9,510 bases of DNA from Zoogloeaceae bacterium (GTDB lineage Bacteria > Pseudomonadota > Gammaproteobacteria > Burkholderiales > Rhodocyclaceae), in NCBI GenBank assembly GCA_031290955.1, contig JAISLJ010000212.1:1-9510 (forward strand), given 5' to 3'. Of the stretch, positions 1-6,026 are shown piece after piece. Position numbers and translations under genes: made by a program. The notes beneath the pieces are model-generated. The model worked only from the letters and a program-made list of their open reading frames with translations, was not told the DNA's origin and searched no databases. Each line of letters opens with the position of its first letter. Position 1 is the first letter of the stretch.

Positions 1-27
1 GAACTCGCGATAAACCGCCACCGGGCA

Positions 28-255
28 TTACTCCGGTGTGTGGAGATGCTTTGTACACACATCGGTCAGCCGCGTTTCGTGCTCTACTGTGCCATCCCGG
101 CGCGCCACGCGCCGCAATACGGAGCCGTCCGCCTGGAGCGCGAATGTCCTTTTGCGCGCCCAGTTTCCGGTCTTGACATCACGCATGGCCTGGAGCAATT
201 CCGCGCCGATATCGCGATTCTTGTCTCTTTCGACAAGCTCGTTTTCAGTCATCAT
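28..255 (-). CDS. Small hypothetical protein, antitoxin-like N-terminus
   Basis: This encodes a small, highly charged soluble protein of about 75 residues with no signal peptide or membrane segment. I do not recognise a full domain. The stretch RDIGAELLQAMRDVKTG resembles the N-terminal leader that precedes the HTH domain in some XRE/HigA-type antitoxins, but no helix-turn-helix follows. The second half carries two similar turns, DGSVLRRV and DGTVEHE. The start is chosen from the ribosome binding site: AAGGAGG lies only 2 nt from the first ATG (261) but 8 nt from the ATG at 255. A third ATG at 252 is also possible. The stop codon overlaps another ATG (TAATG), so a further gene may begin at 28 and run off the window. 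It lies about 550 bp beyond lpxA, past a terminator, so it is probably a separate transcription unit. The gene is likely real because of the strong Shine-Dalgarno; its function is unknown. Confidence 0.6.
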   Translation of the reverse strand: MMTENELVERDKNRDIGAELLQAMRDVKTGNWARKRTFALQADGSVLRRVARRDGTVEHETRLTDVCTKHLHTPE

Positions 256-263
256 GTTCATTT

Positions 264-270
264 CCTCCTT
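264..270 (-). promoter_or_regulatory. Strong Shine-Dalgarno of the small gene
   Basis: Read on the minus strand this is AAGGAGG, a near-perfect anti-16S match and the best ribosome binding site in the window. Its spacing (2 nt to the first ATG, 8 nt to the second, 11 nt to the third) favours initiation at 255 rather than 261. Confidence 0.7.
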
Positions 271-343
271 GCTGTCTCTTCAACACATTCCGGCGAAGCG
301 CCGCTGACTTCCTCCAACGTTCCAGCTGAACAAACATCAAAAG

Positions 344-367
344 AAAAAAATGCGGCGCTCCGCGCCG
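344..367 (-). terminator. Intrinsic terminator
   Basis: On the minus strand the stem CGGCGC, loop GGA, stem GCGCCG is followed by CA and then seven T residues. This is the layout of a Rho-independent terminator pointing left. It is 446 bp past the lpxA stop and about 80 bp before the small gene, so it would end transcription coming from the lpx operon or the repeat region and insulate the small gene. The plus strand has no T-tract after the hairpin, so only the minus direction is supported. The stem is short (6 bp) but entirely GC. Confidence 0.65.
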
Positions 368-387
368 GAGGGAGGACACCCTCTCTC

Positions 388-427
388 GCCCCTGCCGGGG
401 CACTCTCCCCCGCCAAGCGGGGGAGAG
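388..427. repeat. Two adjacent GC-rich hairpins (intergenic repeat)
   Basis: Two perfect inverted repeats sit one base apart. The first is GCCCC-TGCC-GGGGC at 388-401. The second is CTCTCCCCCGC-CAA-GCGGGGGAGAG at 403-427, with an 11-bp stem and 3-base loop. From general knowledge, C-rich and G-rich hairpins of this composition recur between genes in many proteobacterial chromosomes. No T-tract follows on either strand, so I do not call them terminators by themselves. They lie just upstream, in the minus direction, of the terminator at 344-367 and could act together with it. Confidence 0.6.
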
Positions 428-460
428 AAAAGCAAGCGAGGCAAGCGTCCACGGAAATAT

Positions 461-585
461 CGCAAACCGCCAAATCCTCGTCATTGCGAGGGCCGCAGGC
501 CCGTGGCAATCCACACCCCGGTTGGGTGCCTGCAAAACGCATGGATTGCCGCGTCGCTACGCTCCTCGCAGTTTTGGCGTTTGCG
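461..585. repeat. 125-bp palindromic element (MITE/REP-like)
   Basis: This is an imperfect inverted repeat built of nested matching blocks. The outer arms CGCAAACCGCCAAA (461-474) and TTTTGGCGTTTGCG (572-585) pair with one bulged base. TGCGAGG (485-491) pairs with CCTCGCA (564-570), and GGCAATCCA (505-513) pairs with TGGATTGCC (542-550). Each half also carries its own small hairpin: GGGCC-GCA-GGCCC at 490-502 and GCGT-CGCT-ACGC at 551-562. The half-site pattern, TGCGAG ... GGCAATCCA, is a dispersed repeat I recognise from many proteobacterial genomes. It contains no transposase gene and I see no clear target-site duplication, so mobility is inferred only from structure. Confidence 0.7.
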
Positions 586-629
586 GAAGAAATCGCCGCC
601 CGCTTCCCCGAATCCTCCCCTCGCTGTGT

Positions 630-703
630 AGATACCCATGCGTGGGGAGCACGGAAAAGAACGGCTACCGGGTAACGCTCGTCCGCAGATACCCATGCGT
701 GGG
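630..703. repeat. Pair of 17-bp direct repeats
   Basis: AGATACCCATGCGTGGG occurs exactly at 630-646 and again at 687-703, a 57-bp period. Similarity extends a few bases further with mismatches on the GTGGG side. Each copy contains the short hairpin CCCA-TGCG-TGGG. Only two copies are present, with no cas genes nearby. I read this as part of a dispersed intergenic repeat rather than a CRISPR array. Confidence 0.55.
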
Positions 704-751
704 AAGCGAGAGGATCCGTATGCGCGGAAGTGAGGGAATCACAAACAATGG

Positions 752-800
752 GCGCGGCGAGGGAAAAGGCGTTGCGCGGGAGGGCGAAGGGAAAGGCGCT
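752..800. repeat. Imperfect GC-rich tandem repeat
   Basis: Two adjacent similar units are visible, one at 752-773 and one at 774-800. Both begin GCGCGG and end in AAAGGCG followed by TT or CT. The second has five extra bases in the middle. They lie directly beyond the lpxA stop codon and look like a local duplication that has since diverged. No function is evident. Confidence 0.4.
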
Positions 801-813
801 CATGGAGAAAGGT

Positions 814-1593
814 TCAGCGGATGATGCCGCGTTTGGAAAGGGCGAGGAAATCCACGAAGCGCTGTACGTCGGGCGCGGTCTCGGCCATTTCCGCAAGCTT
901 TTGCCGGGCTTCGTCGAGCATCAGCCCGGATTTATAGAGCACGCGGTAGGCGCGTTTCAGGGCCATGATGGCATCGGCGGAAAAACCGCGCCGCTTCAGA
1001 CCTTCCACATTGATGCCATAGGGAGACGCCGTATTGCCAGCCGCCATCAGGTAGGGCGGCACGTCTTGCAAGATGACCGTCCCGACGGCCGTCATGACGT
1101 GCGCGCCAATGCGGCAAAACTGGTGCACACCCGTGTAGCCGCCCAGGATCGCCCAGTCGTCGATGCGCACATGGCCCGCCAACTGGGCATTGTTGGCGAA
1201 GATGGCATGGTCGCCCACCTGGCAATCGTGCGCGATGTGCACGTAGGCCATGATCCAGTTATCGTTGCCAATGCGCGTCACGCCCTGATCCTGCACTGTG
1301 CCGATGTTGAAGGTGCAGAATTCGCGGATGGTGTTGTTGTCGCCGATTTCAAGGCGTGTGGGTTCGCCCGCGTACTTCTTGTCCTGCGGCGCTTCCCCCA
1401 GCGAGGAAAACTGGTAGATGCGGTTTTCCCGGCCAATGCGCGTGTGACCGCTGATGACGACATGCGGACCGACGAGGGTATCGTCGCCAATCTCCACCTG
1501 CTCGCCGATGATGGAATACGGGCCGACGCGCACATTCGCGCCCAGCCTCGCGCCGGGATGCACGATGGCGGTCGGGTGGATGCTGGCATTCAC
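814..1593 (-). CDS. lpxA: UDP-N-acetylglucosamine O-acyltransferase
   Basis: This cytoplasmic enzyme transfers a 3-hydroxyacyl chain from ACP to the 3-OH of UDP-GlcNAc, the first step of lipid A synthesis. The 259-residue protein is a left-handed beta-helix of hexapeptide repeats over about residues 5-185, with a helical C-terminal domain ending TRGIIR-like (KRGIIR). Catalytic His122 lies in HIAHDC (117-124 region). His119, His141 and His157 are also conserved, as is GLKRRGF near 198-204. Length matches the E. coli protein (262). I chose the GTG at 1593: it overlaps the fabZ stop (GTGA), has AGGA 9 nt upstream, and puts IHPTAI at residues 5-10 as in betaproteobacterial homologues. An in-frame ATG at 1617 would add eight unlikely residues. 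The residue aligned with the E. coli acyl ruler Gly173 is Val170. No lpxB follows. Confidence 0.97.
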   Translation of the reverse strand: MNASIHPTAIVHPGARLGANVRVGPYSIIGEQVEIGDDTLVGPHVVISGHTRIGRENRIYQFSSLGEAPQDKKYAGEPTRLEIGDNNTIREFCTFNIGTVQDQGVTRIGNDNWIMAYVHIAHDCQVGDHAIFANNAQLAGHVRIDDWAILGGYTGVHQFCRIGAHVMTAVGTVILQDVPPYLMAAGNTASPYGINVEGLKRRGFSADAIMALKRAYRVLYKSGLMLDEARQKLAEMAETAPDVQRFVDFLALSKRGIIR

Positions 1594-2030
1594 GCGACGA
1601 TATCCTGCTTGGCGCACATGAGTTCGGCTTCTGCCACCACCGCGCCATCGACTTGCGCGCTGGCCTGGTATTTCCAGACATTGCGCACCCGCCGCTTGCT
1701 CTCCACGAAAAGATGCAACTGGTCGCCGGGCATGACCGGCTTCTTGAAGCGCGCCTGGTCAATGCCAACGAAATAGAAAACGGAATCCTCCGTCGGTTTT
1801 GCCTCCATGGTCCGGAACGAGAGGATGCCCGCCGCCTGCGCCAGCGCCTCAAGGATCAGCACGCCCGGCATGACCGGATGATGTGGGAAATGCCCCTGGA
1901 AGAAAGGTTCGTTGATGGTCACGTTCTTGTAGGCGTGGATGGATTTGCCCAGTTCCAATTCCAGTACGCGGTCGACCAGCAGGAAGGGATAACGGTGGGG
2001 CAGGTGTGCCAGGATTTGATGAATATCCAT
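1590..2030 (-). CDS. fabZ: 3-hydroxyacyl-ACP dehydratase FabZ
   Basis: This cytoplasmic hotdog-fold dehydratase converts 3-hydroxyacyl-ACP to trans-2-enoyl-ACP in type II fatty acid elongation. It therefore competes with LpxA and LpxD for the same hydroxyacyl-ACP substrates. The 146-residue length is close to E. coli FabZ (151). The signature GHFPHHPVMPG starts at residue 46, with catalytic His47, and Glu61 in LILEALAQ is the second active-site residue. The N-terminal LPHRYPFLLVDRV is also characteristic. The start ATG is 2 nt after the lpxD stop, and AAAGGA at the end of lpxD serves as its ribosome binding site. The 3' end overlaps the GTG of lpxA, suggesting translational coupling. Confidence 0.97.
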   Translation of the reverse strand: MDIHQILAHLPHRYPFLLVDRVLELELGKSIHAYKNVTINEPFFQGHFPHHPVMPGVLILEALAQAAGILSFRTMEAKPTEDSVFYFVGIDQARFKKPVMPGDQLHLFVESKRRVRNVWKYQASAQVDGAVVAEAELMCAKQDIVA

Positions 2031-2032
2031 GA

Positions 2033-3097
2033 TTAGTCCTTTTTTGCTTTTGCAAGCGTTTCCTCAAGTTCGGCGACGCGCCGCGCAAGATCGCCCAGGC
2101 GTCTCAAATGCGCGGCATTGCGCAGCCATTGCTGGTGGGTTTCCAGCGGGTAGAGCGCCGTGTATTTGCCCGCTTCGGCAAGGCTCTTCATAACCATCGT
2201 CCCTGGCGAAATCTCGGTGTGGGGCGCAAGGTGCAAATGGCCCAGGATCATGGCCGCGCCGCCAATGGCCGAATGATGGCCGATCCGGGTACTCCCCGCG
2301 ATCCCGGCGCAACCGGCGATGACCGTATGTTCGCCGATCACGCAGTTGTGACCGATCTGGATCTGGTTGTCCAGCTTCACGCCATCGCCGATCACGGTAT
2401 CTTCCAGCGCCCCCCGGTCGATGCTGGTGTTGGCGCCGACCTCCACATCATCGCCGATCACCACCCTGCCAATCTGGGGAATCTTGACCCAAGCGCCCGC
2501 GCCGTCGGCGGAAAAATCCGGGGCAAAGCCAAAGCCATCCGCGCCGATCACCGCGCCGCCGTGGAGAATGGCGCGCGCGCCGATCCGGCAACCGGGATAG
2601 ATCACGACATGGGCGTGGATCACGCTTTGTTCGCCGATTTCCACATCCGCGCCGATCACGGCATGGGCATGCACCGTCACCCGCTCGCCCAACCGGACGC
2701 CCGGGCCGATCACCGCGCCCGCGCCCACATGGCAGGAAGCCGGAATCTCGCTTTCCACCACCGCCGACGGATGCACACCGGGCGTGTGGCGCGGCGGCGG
2801 ATGCAGGAGCGCCGTCAGCCGGGCGTAATAGGCGTAGGGATTCGGCGTCAGGATGGCGGCAAGTCCCGGCGGCAGGCGCGATGCCTCCTCAGGCCGGAGG
2901 ATGACCGCGCTTGCCTGGGTGGTTGCCAGCGCGGCGCGAAAACGCGGCTGCGCGAAAAAGGCAATCTCCCCGGCCCGGGCGTTTTTCAGGGGCGCGACCG
3001 CCCGGATGGCGCAACGCGCCTCGCCTTGCGCTTCCCCGCCCAGACGCGCCACAATGGCCGCGAGCGTCCATGTCGTCACGCCTGCGGCGGGTTTCAT
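2033..3097 (-). CDS. lpxD: UDP-3-O-(3-hydroxyacyl)glucosamine N-acyltransferase
   Basis: LpxD adds the amide-linked 3-hydroxyacyl chain to UDP-3-O-acylglucosamine, the third step of lipid A synthesis in the cytoplasm. The 354-residue protein has an N-terminal uridine-binding domain (about 1-105, containing the FFAQPRFR block near 47-54). A hexapeptide-repeat beta-helix follows (about 106-305), then a C-terminal helical extension (about 320-354) rich in charged residues. His250 in QIGHNCVIGEHT aligns with catalytic His239 of E. coli, and His287 in ILGHLHL aligns with His276. Met301 aligns with E. coli Met290, implicated in chain selection. The start ATG overlaps the skp stop (TAATG). An in-frame ATG further upstream lies inside skp and is not used, because MKPAAGVTTW gives the normal N-terminus. 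Confidence 0.96.
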   Translation of the reverse strand: MKPAAGVTTWTLAAIVARLGGEAQGEARCAIRAVAPLKNARAGEIAFFAQPRFRAALATTQASAVILRPEEASRLPPGLAAILTPNPYAYYARLTALLHPPPRHTPGVHPSAVVESEIPASCHVGAGAVIGPGVRLGERVTVHAHAVIGADVEIGEQSVIHAHVVIYPGCRIGARAILHGGAVIGADGFGFAPDFSADGAGAWVKIPQIGRVVIGDDVEVGANTSIDRGALEDTVIGDGVKLDNQIQIGHNCVIGEHTVIAGCAGIAGSTRIGHHSAIGGAAMILGHLHLAPHTEISPGTMVMKSLAEAGKYTALYPLETHQQWLRNAAHLRRLGDLARRVAELEETLAKAKKD

Positions 3098-3630
3098 TAT
3101 TTGGCGTCCGACAACGCCTTGATGACCTTGTCGGTGATGTCCAGCCGGGGATTCACCCACACCGCGTCCTGGAAGATCAGGTCGAATTTCTCGCCTTCGG
3201 CAATCTGCCGGATGGCCTTGTTGGCCTTTTCGATGATGGCCGCGTTGGCTTCGTTCTGGCGCAGGTTCAGGTCTTCGCGGAACTCGCGCTGCTTCCTCTG
3301 GAAATCACGCGAAAGCTCACTGAATTCGCGCTCCTTGTCGCGCCGCTCTTTCTCCGACATGGTGAGCGCATTCTTCTCGGCATTCTCCTGCAAGCCCTGG
3401 AGTTGCCGGGCAAGGCGCTGCAAATCCTGATCGCGCTTGCTGAATTCCGCCTCGATGGCCTGGGCGGCCTTGACGGCCTCCGGCGCGGTGCGGAAGATGC
3501 GCTGGGTATCCACGTAGCCGACCTTGAGATCGGCGCTCGCCTGCGCGAGCACCGGCGCGGACAGGACGGCAAAGGCCATCAGGATGCAAAGACGGGCGAA
3601 AGGAAGGGTGTTGTTGATTTTCAAGTTCAT
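3097..3630 (-). CDS. skp: Periplasmic chaperone Skp (OmpH family)
   Basis: Skp is a periplasmic trimeric chaperone that holds unfolded outer-membrane proteins on their way to the BAM complex. The 177-residue precursor has a Sec signal peptide: lysine near the N-terminus, a hydrophobic stretch at about 12-27, and likely cleavage after VLA at 29 or ASA at 33. VGYVDTQRIF (37-46) begins the mature body. A long charged, heptad-like helical region (about 50-130) forms the tentacle arms. The C-terminal EGEKFDLIFQDAVWVNPRLDIT is typical of the OmpH family. It lies 9 nt downstream of bamA. The AGGAG sits only 1 nt before the ATG, while a TTG at codon 3 has a 7-nt spacer, so initiation may be weak or at the TTG. 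Its stop overlaps lpxD. Confidence 0.95.
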   Translation of the reverse strand: MNLKINNTLPFARLCILMAFAVLSAPVLAQASADLKVGYVDTQRIFRTAPEAVKAAQAIEAEFSKRDQDLQRLARQLQGLQENAEKNALTMSEKERRDKEREFSELSRDFQRKQREFREDLNLRQNEANAAIIEKANKAIRQIAEGEKFDLIFQDAVWVNPRLDITDKVIKALSDAK

Positions 3631-3639
3631 ACTCCTGCG

Positions 3640-5949
3640 TCAAAAAGTGGTGCCCAGTTGGAACTGGAAGGCTTCGGTATCATCGCCCGGCTTCTTGTTG
3701 AGCGGCGCGGCGATGCTGATTTTCAGGGGGCCGACCGGCGACAGCCAGGAAAGGGAAAAGCCGGTGGACATCCGCACGCTGTCATCGTAGTTGCGACTCT
3801 TCTTGCCGGTGCCGTACACCTGCCCGACATCGAAGAACCAGCCCATGCGCATGGATTTGTCCTGGCCCGGAATGCCCCAGAGAATTTCGGCATTGGCCAC
3901 GACCTTGCGGTTGCCGCCCAGGCGCTCGTCCTCGTAGCGTTCATCGGCAGGCCCCAGGCTGGCCGAAGCATAGCCGCGCACGGAATCGATCCCGCCCGCG
4001 TAGAAATTCTTGTAGAAGGGCAAGCCATCCTGGTTGCCATAGCCATCGCCGATGCCCAGGTCGGCATTCAGCATGAGGGTGAAGCTCTTGGTGAGCGGGA
4101 AGAAGCGCTGGTACTTGTAGCTCAGCTTCCAGTATTTCAGGTCCCCGCCCGGCAGGGCAACTTCAAGGCCCAGGCGCTGGTAGGCCCCGCGGGTGGGAAA
4201 GATGTAGCTGTCCTTGCTGTCGCTCGTCCAGCTTGCCATGATCGGGATCGATATGTTGGACTTGCCGTAGTCCTGCACGAAATCAATATAGCGTTGCGGA
4301 CTCAGGTCGTCGAAGACATCAATCTTGGTATGGTCGACCGTCGCGGAAAGGCCAATGTACTCGCGCTCGGAGATGGGAAAGCCAAAGCGGATGCCAACGC
4401 CGGTCGAGGCCGTCTTGTAATCCCCCAAGTCCAGTATGGTATCCGAGGGATCGAAACGGCGATGGTAGAAATCAAAGCCCTGGCTGATGCCATCCAGCGT
4501 GAAATAAGGGTCGGTGTAGGAAACCGAGATGTTGCGGTTCAGCTTGCTGGTATTGAGGCCCAGCGAGAGATTCTTGCCGCTGCCGAAGATGTTGTCCTGT
4601 GAGATGCCGCCGGAGAGCATGAGCTTTTCTTCCCGGGAGAAGCCCACGCCAGCCATGACGTTCCCCGTCGGTTTCTCCGTGACCTTGAGGTTCACGTCCA
4701 CCTGGTCGGCAGTGCCCTGCACCGGCGGCGTTTCCACTGCCACTTCGGAAAAGAAGCCCAGCTTGTCCACCCGCTCGCGCGAGAGCGTCACCTGTTCGGA
4801 ATTGAGCCAGGCGCCTTCCATCTGGCGGACTTCGCGGCGCACCACCTCGTCGCGCGTCCGGGTATTGCCGGCGATGTTCACCCGGCGCACATAGACGCGC
4901 TTGCCCGGATCAATGAAGATGGTGAACGCCACCTGCTTTTTCTCCGCGTCGATTTCCGGCGCGGCATTGACGTTGGCGAAGGCGTAGCCCTGTTCGGAGA
5001 GCTTGTCGCTGATGCGCTTCGTGGTGTTGTTCAGTTCCTCGCGGGAGAAGACCTGCCCCGGTTGCAGGGGCACCAGGGCGCGCAGTTCCTCTTCCGGCAG
5101 GATCAGGTCGCCCGCCAGTTTGATGGCGGAAATGCGGAAGCGATCACCCTCGGTGACGTTGATGGTGATGTAGATATCCTCGTGATCCGGCGACATGCTC
5201 ACCTGCGTGGAATCGATGGAAAATTCCAGGTAGCCCCGGTTCATGTAGAACGAGCGCAGGCGCTCCAGGTCGGAGGAAAGTTTCTGGCGGGAATACTGGT
5301 CGTTCTTGGTGTACCAGGTGAGCCAGCCGGGCGTGGTCTGCTCGAACAAATCCAGCAAATCCTTCTCGCGGAAGCTCTCGCCGCCCACGATGTTGATTGC
5401 CTTGATGGTCGCCGTCTCGCCTTCGGTGATGTTGAAGCTGATGCCGACGCGGTTGCGCTCAAGGGGCGTCACCGTGGTCGTGATCCCGACGCTGTATTTC
5501 CCCTTGGTGAGATACTGGCGCTTCAGCTCCTGCTCGGCCCGTTCCAGGAGCGCCCGGTCGAAGATCTGGGTTTCCGCGATGCCCATCGTCTTCAGGGCCT
5601 TCAGGATCTGATCCTTCTCGAAGGATTTCATGCCGACAAAATCGATGGCGGCAATTGCCGGACGTTCCTGCACCACGACCACCAGGACATCATTTTCCGC
5701 CTCGATGCGCACATCCCGGAAGAAGCCGGTCGCAAACAAGGTCTTGATGGCCTGCGCGGCCTTTTCGTCATCGAAAGTGTCGCCGACCTTGACCGGCAGG
5801 TAGGAAAACACCGTCCCCGCTTCCGTCCGCTGGATGCCTTCGATGCGGATATCGCGGATGGTGAAGGCTTCCGCCGCCAACGCCAGGTCCGGGCGCAAAA
5901 GCCCGCATGCCGCGCCAGCGAGGAGTACCGCATAAAGTTTCTTGTCCAT
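3640..5949 (-). CDS. bamA: Outer membrane protein assembly factor BamA
   Basis: BamA is the Omp85-family core of the BAM complex and folds beta-barrel proteins into the outer membrane. The 769-residue precursor starts with a Sec signal peptide (MDKK, hydrophobic core, cleavage after about LALA at 25). Five POTRA domains follow at roughly 29-96, 97-177, 180-268, 271-350 and 352-426. The 16-strand barrel spans about 428-769. The loop-6 motif VRGY is at 657-660, and the C-terminal strand ends in Phe (QFQLGTTF), the beta-signal form. I chose the ATG at 5949 because it gives a normal signal peptide; the frame extends to a TTG at 6000 with no supporting features. No clear Shine-Dalgarno precedes the ATG. 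It follows rseP by 77 nt and precedes skp by 9 nt, a conserved order. Confidence 0.97.
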   Translation of the reverse strand: MDKKLYAVLLAGAACGLLRPDLALAAEAFTIRDIRIEGIQRTEAGTVFSYLPVKVGDTFDDEKAAQAIKTLFATGFFRDVRIEAENDVLVVVVQERPAIAAIDFVGMKSFEKDQILKALKTMGIAETQIFDRALLERAEQELKRQYLTKGKYSVGITTTVTPLERNRVGISFNITEGETATIKAINIVGGESFREKDLLDLFEQTTPGWLTWYTKNDQYSRQKLSSDLERLRSFYMNRGYLEFSIDSTQVSMSPDHEDIYITINVTEGDRFRISAIKLAGDLILPEEELRALVPLQPGQVFSREELNNTTKRISDKLSEQGYAFANVNAAPEIDAEKKQVAFTIFIDPGKRVYVRRVNIAGNTRTRDEVVRREVRQMEGAWLNSEQVTLSRERVDKLGFFSEVAVETPPVQGTADQVDVNLKVTEKPTGNVMAGVGFSREEKLMLSGGISQDNIFGSGKNLSLGLNTSKLNRNISVSYTDPYFTLDGISQGFDFYHRRFDPSDTILDLGDYKTASTGVGIRFGFPISEREYIGLSATVDHTKIDVFDDLSPQRYIDFVQDYGKSNISIPIMASWTSDSKDSYIFPTRGAYQRLGLEVALPGGDLKYWKLSYKYQRFFPLTKSFTLMLNADLGIGDGYGNQDGLPFYKNFYAGGIDSVRGYASASLGPADERYEDERLGGNRKVVANAEILWGIPGQDKSMRMGWFFDVGQVYGTGKKSRNYDDSVRMSTGFSLSWLSPVGPLKISIAAPLNKKPGDDTEAFQFQLGTTF

Positions 5950-6026
5950 GCAAGCAGCCGTGTTAAAACTGTGATGACCAACCGTGGAAAACCCAGGCAA
6001 GCCTTCGGAAACGAACGCCCTTCTGT

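Larger units (their letters stand above)
262..813. other. Repeat-rich non-coding region after lpxA
   Basis: This stretch of about 550 bp between the end of lpxA and the small gene has no convincing coding sequence. The open frames crossing it translate to low-complexity, repeat-derived peptides. From right to left on the transcribed strand it holds an imperfect GC-rich tandem repeat (752-800), a pair of 17-bp direct repeats (630-703), a 125-bp palindromic element (461-585), two adjacent GC-rich hairpins (388-427), and an intrinsic terminator (344-367). A small hairpin, CGGCG-AAG-CGCCG, sits at 291-303. In relatives lpxB and rnhB usually occupy this position, so the region probably marks a rearrangement breakpoint or a site that accumulated mobile repeats. 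Confidence 0.7.

Noticed and set aside
630..703. CRISPR array
   Set aside because: Only two copies of a 17-bp repeat, a 57-bp period and no cas genes; not enough to call an array.
258..896. Minus-strand open frame crossing the repeat region (212 codons)
   Set aside because: It overlaps the lpxA 3' end, runs through hairpins, palindrome and direct repeats, and ends at the start of the small gene. Its peptide is repeat-derived with no domain.
730..1776. Plus-strand open frame opposite lpxA
   Set aside because: Its product is the complement of hexapeptide-repeat codons; lpxA and fabZ on the minus strand explain this region fully.
2270..2720. Recurring GCCGATCA-like DNA words inside lpxD
   Set aside because: They encode the repeated hexapeptide turns (VIGA, VIGD and similar) of the beta-helix, so the protein fold explains the DNA repetition.
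3098..3160. Upstream extension of lpxD to an ATG inside skp
   Set aside because: It would add 21 residues encoded within skp in another frame; MKPAAG... with the TAATG overlap matches the family N-terminus.
2911..4602. Long plus-strand open frame (563 codons) opposite skp and bamA
   Set aside because: It lies antisense to clear skp and bamA genes and gives a low-complexity product without recognisable domains. GC-rich third codon positions on the coding strand remove stops from the opposite strand.
5950..6026. Separate promoter for bamA, including a sigma-E type
   Set aside because: The 77-nt gap after rseP shows no convincing -35/-10 pair of either type by eye.
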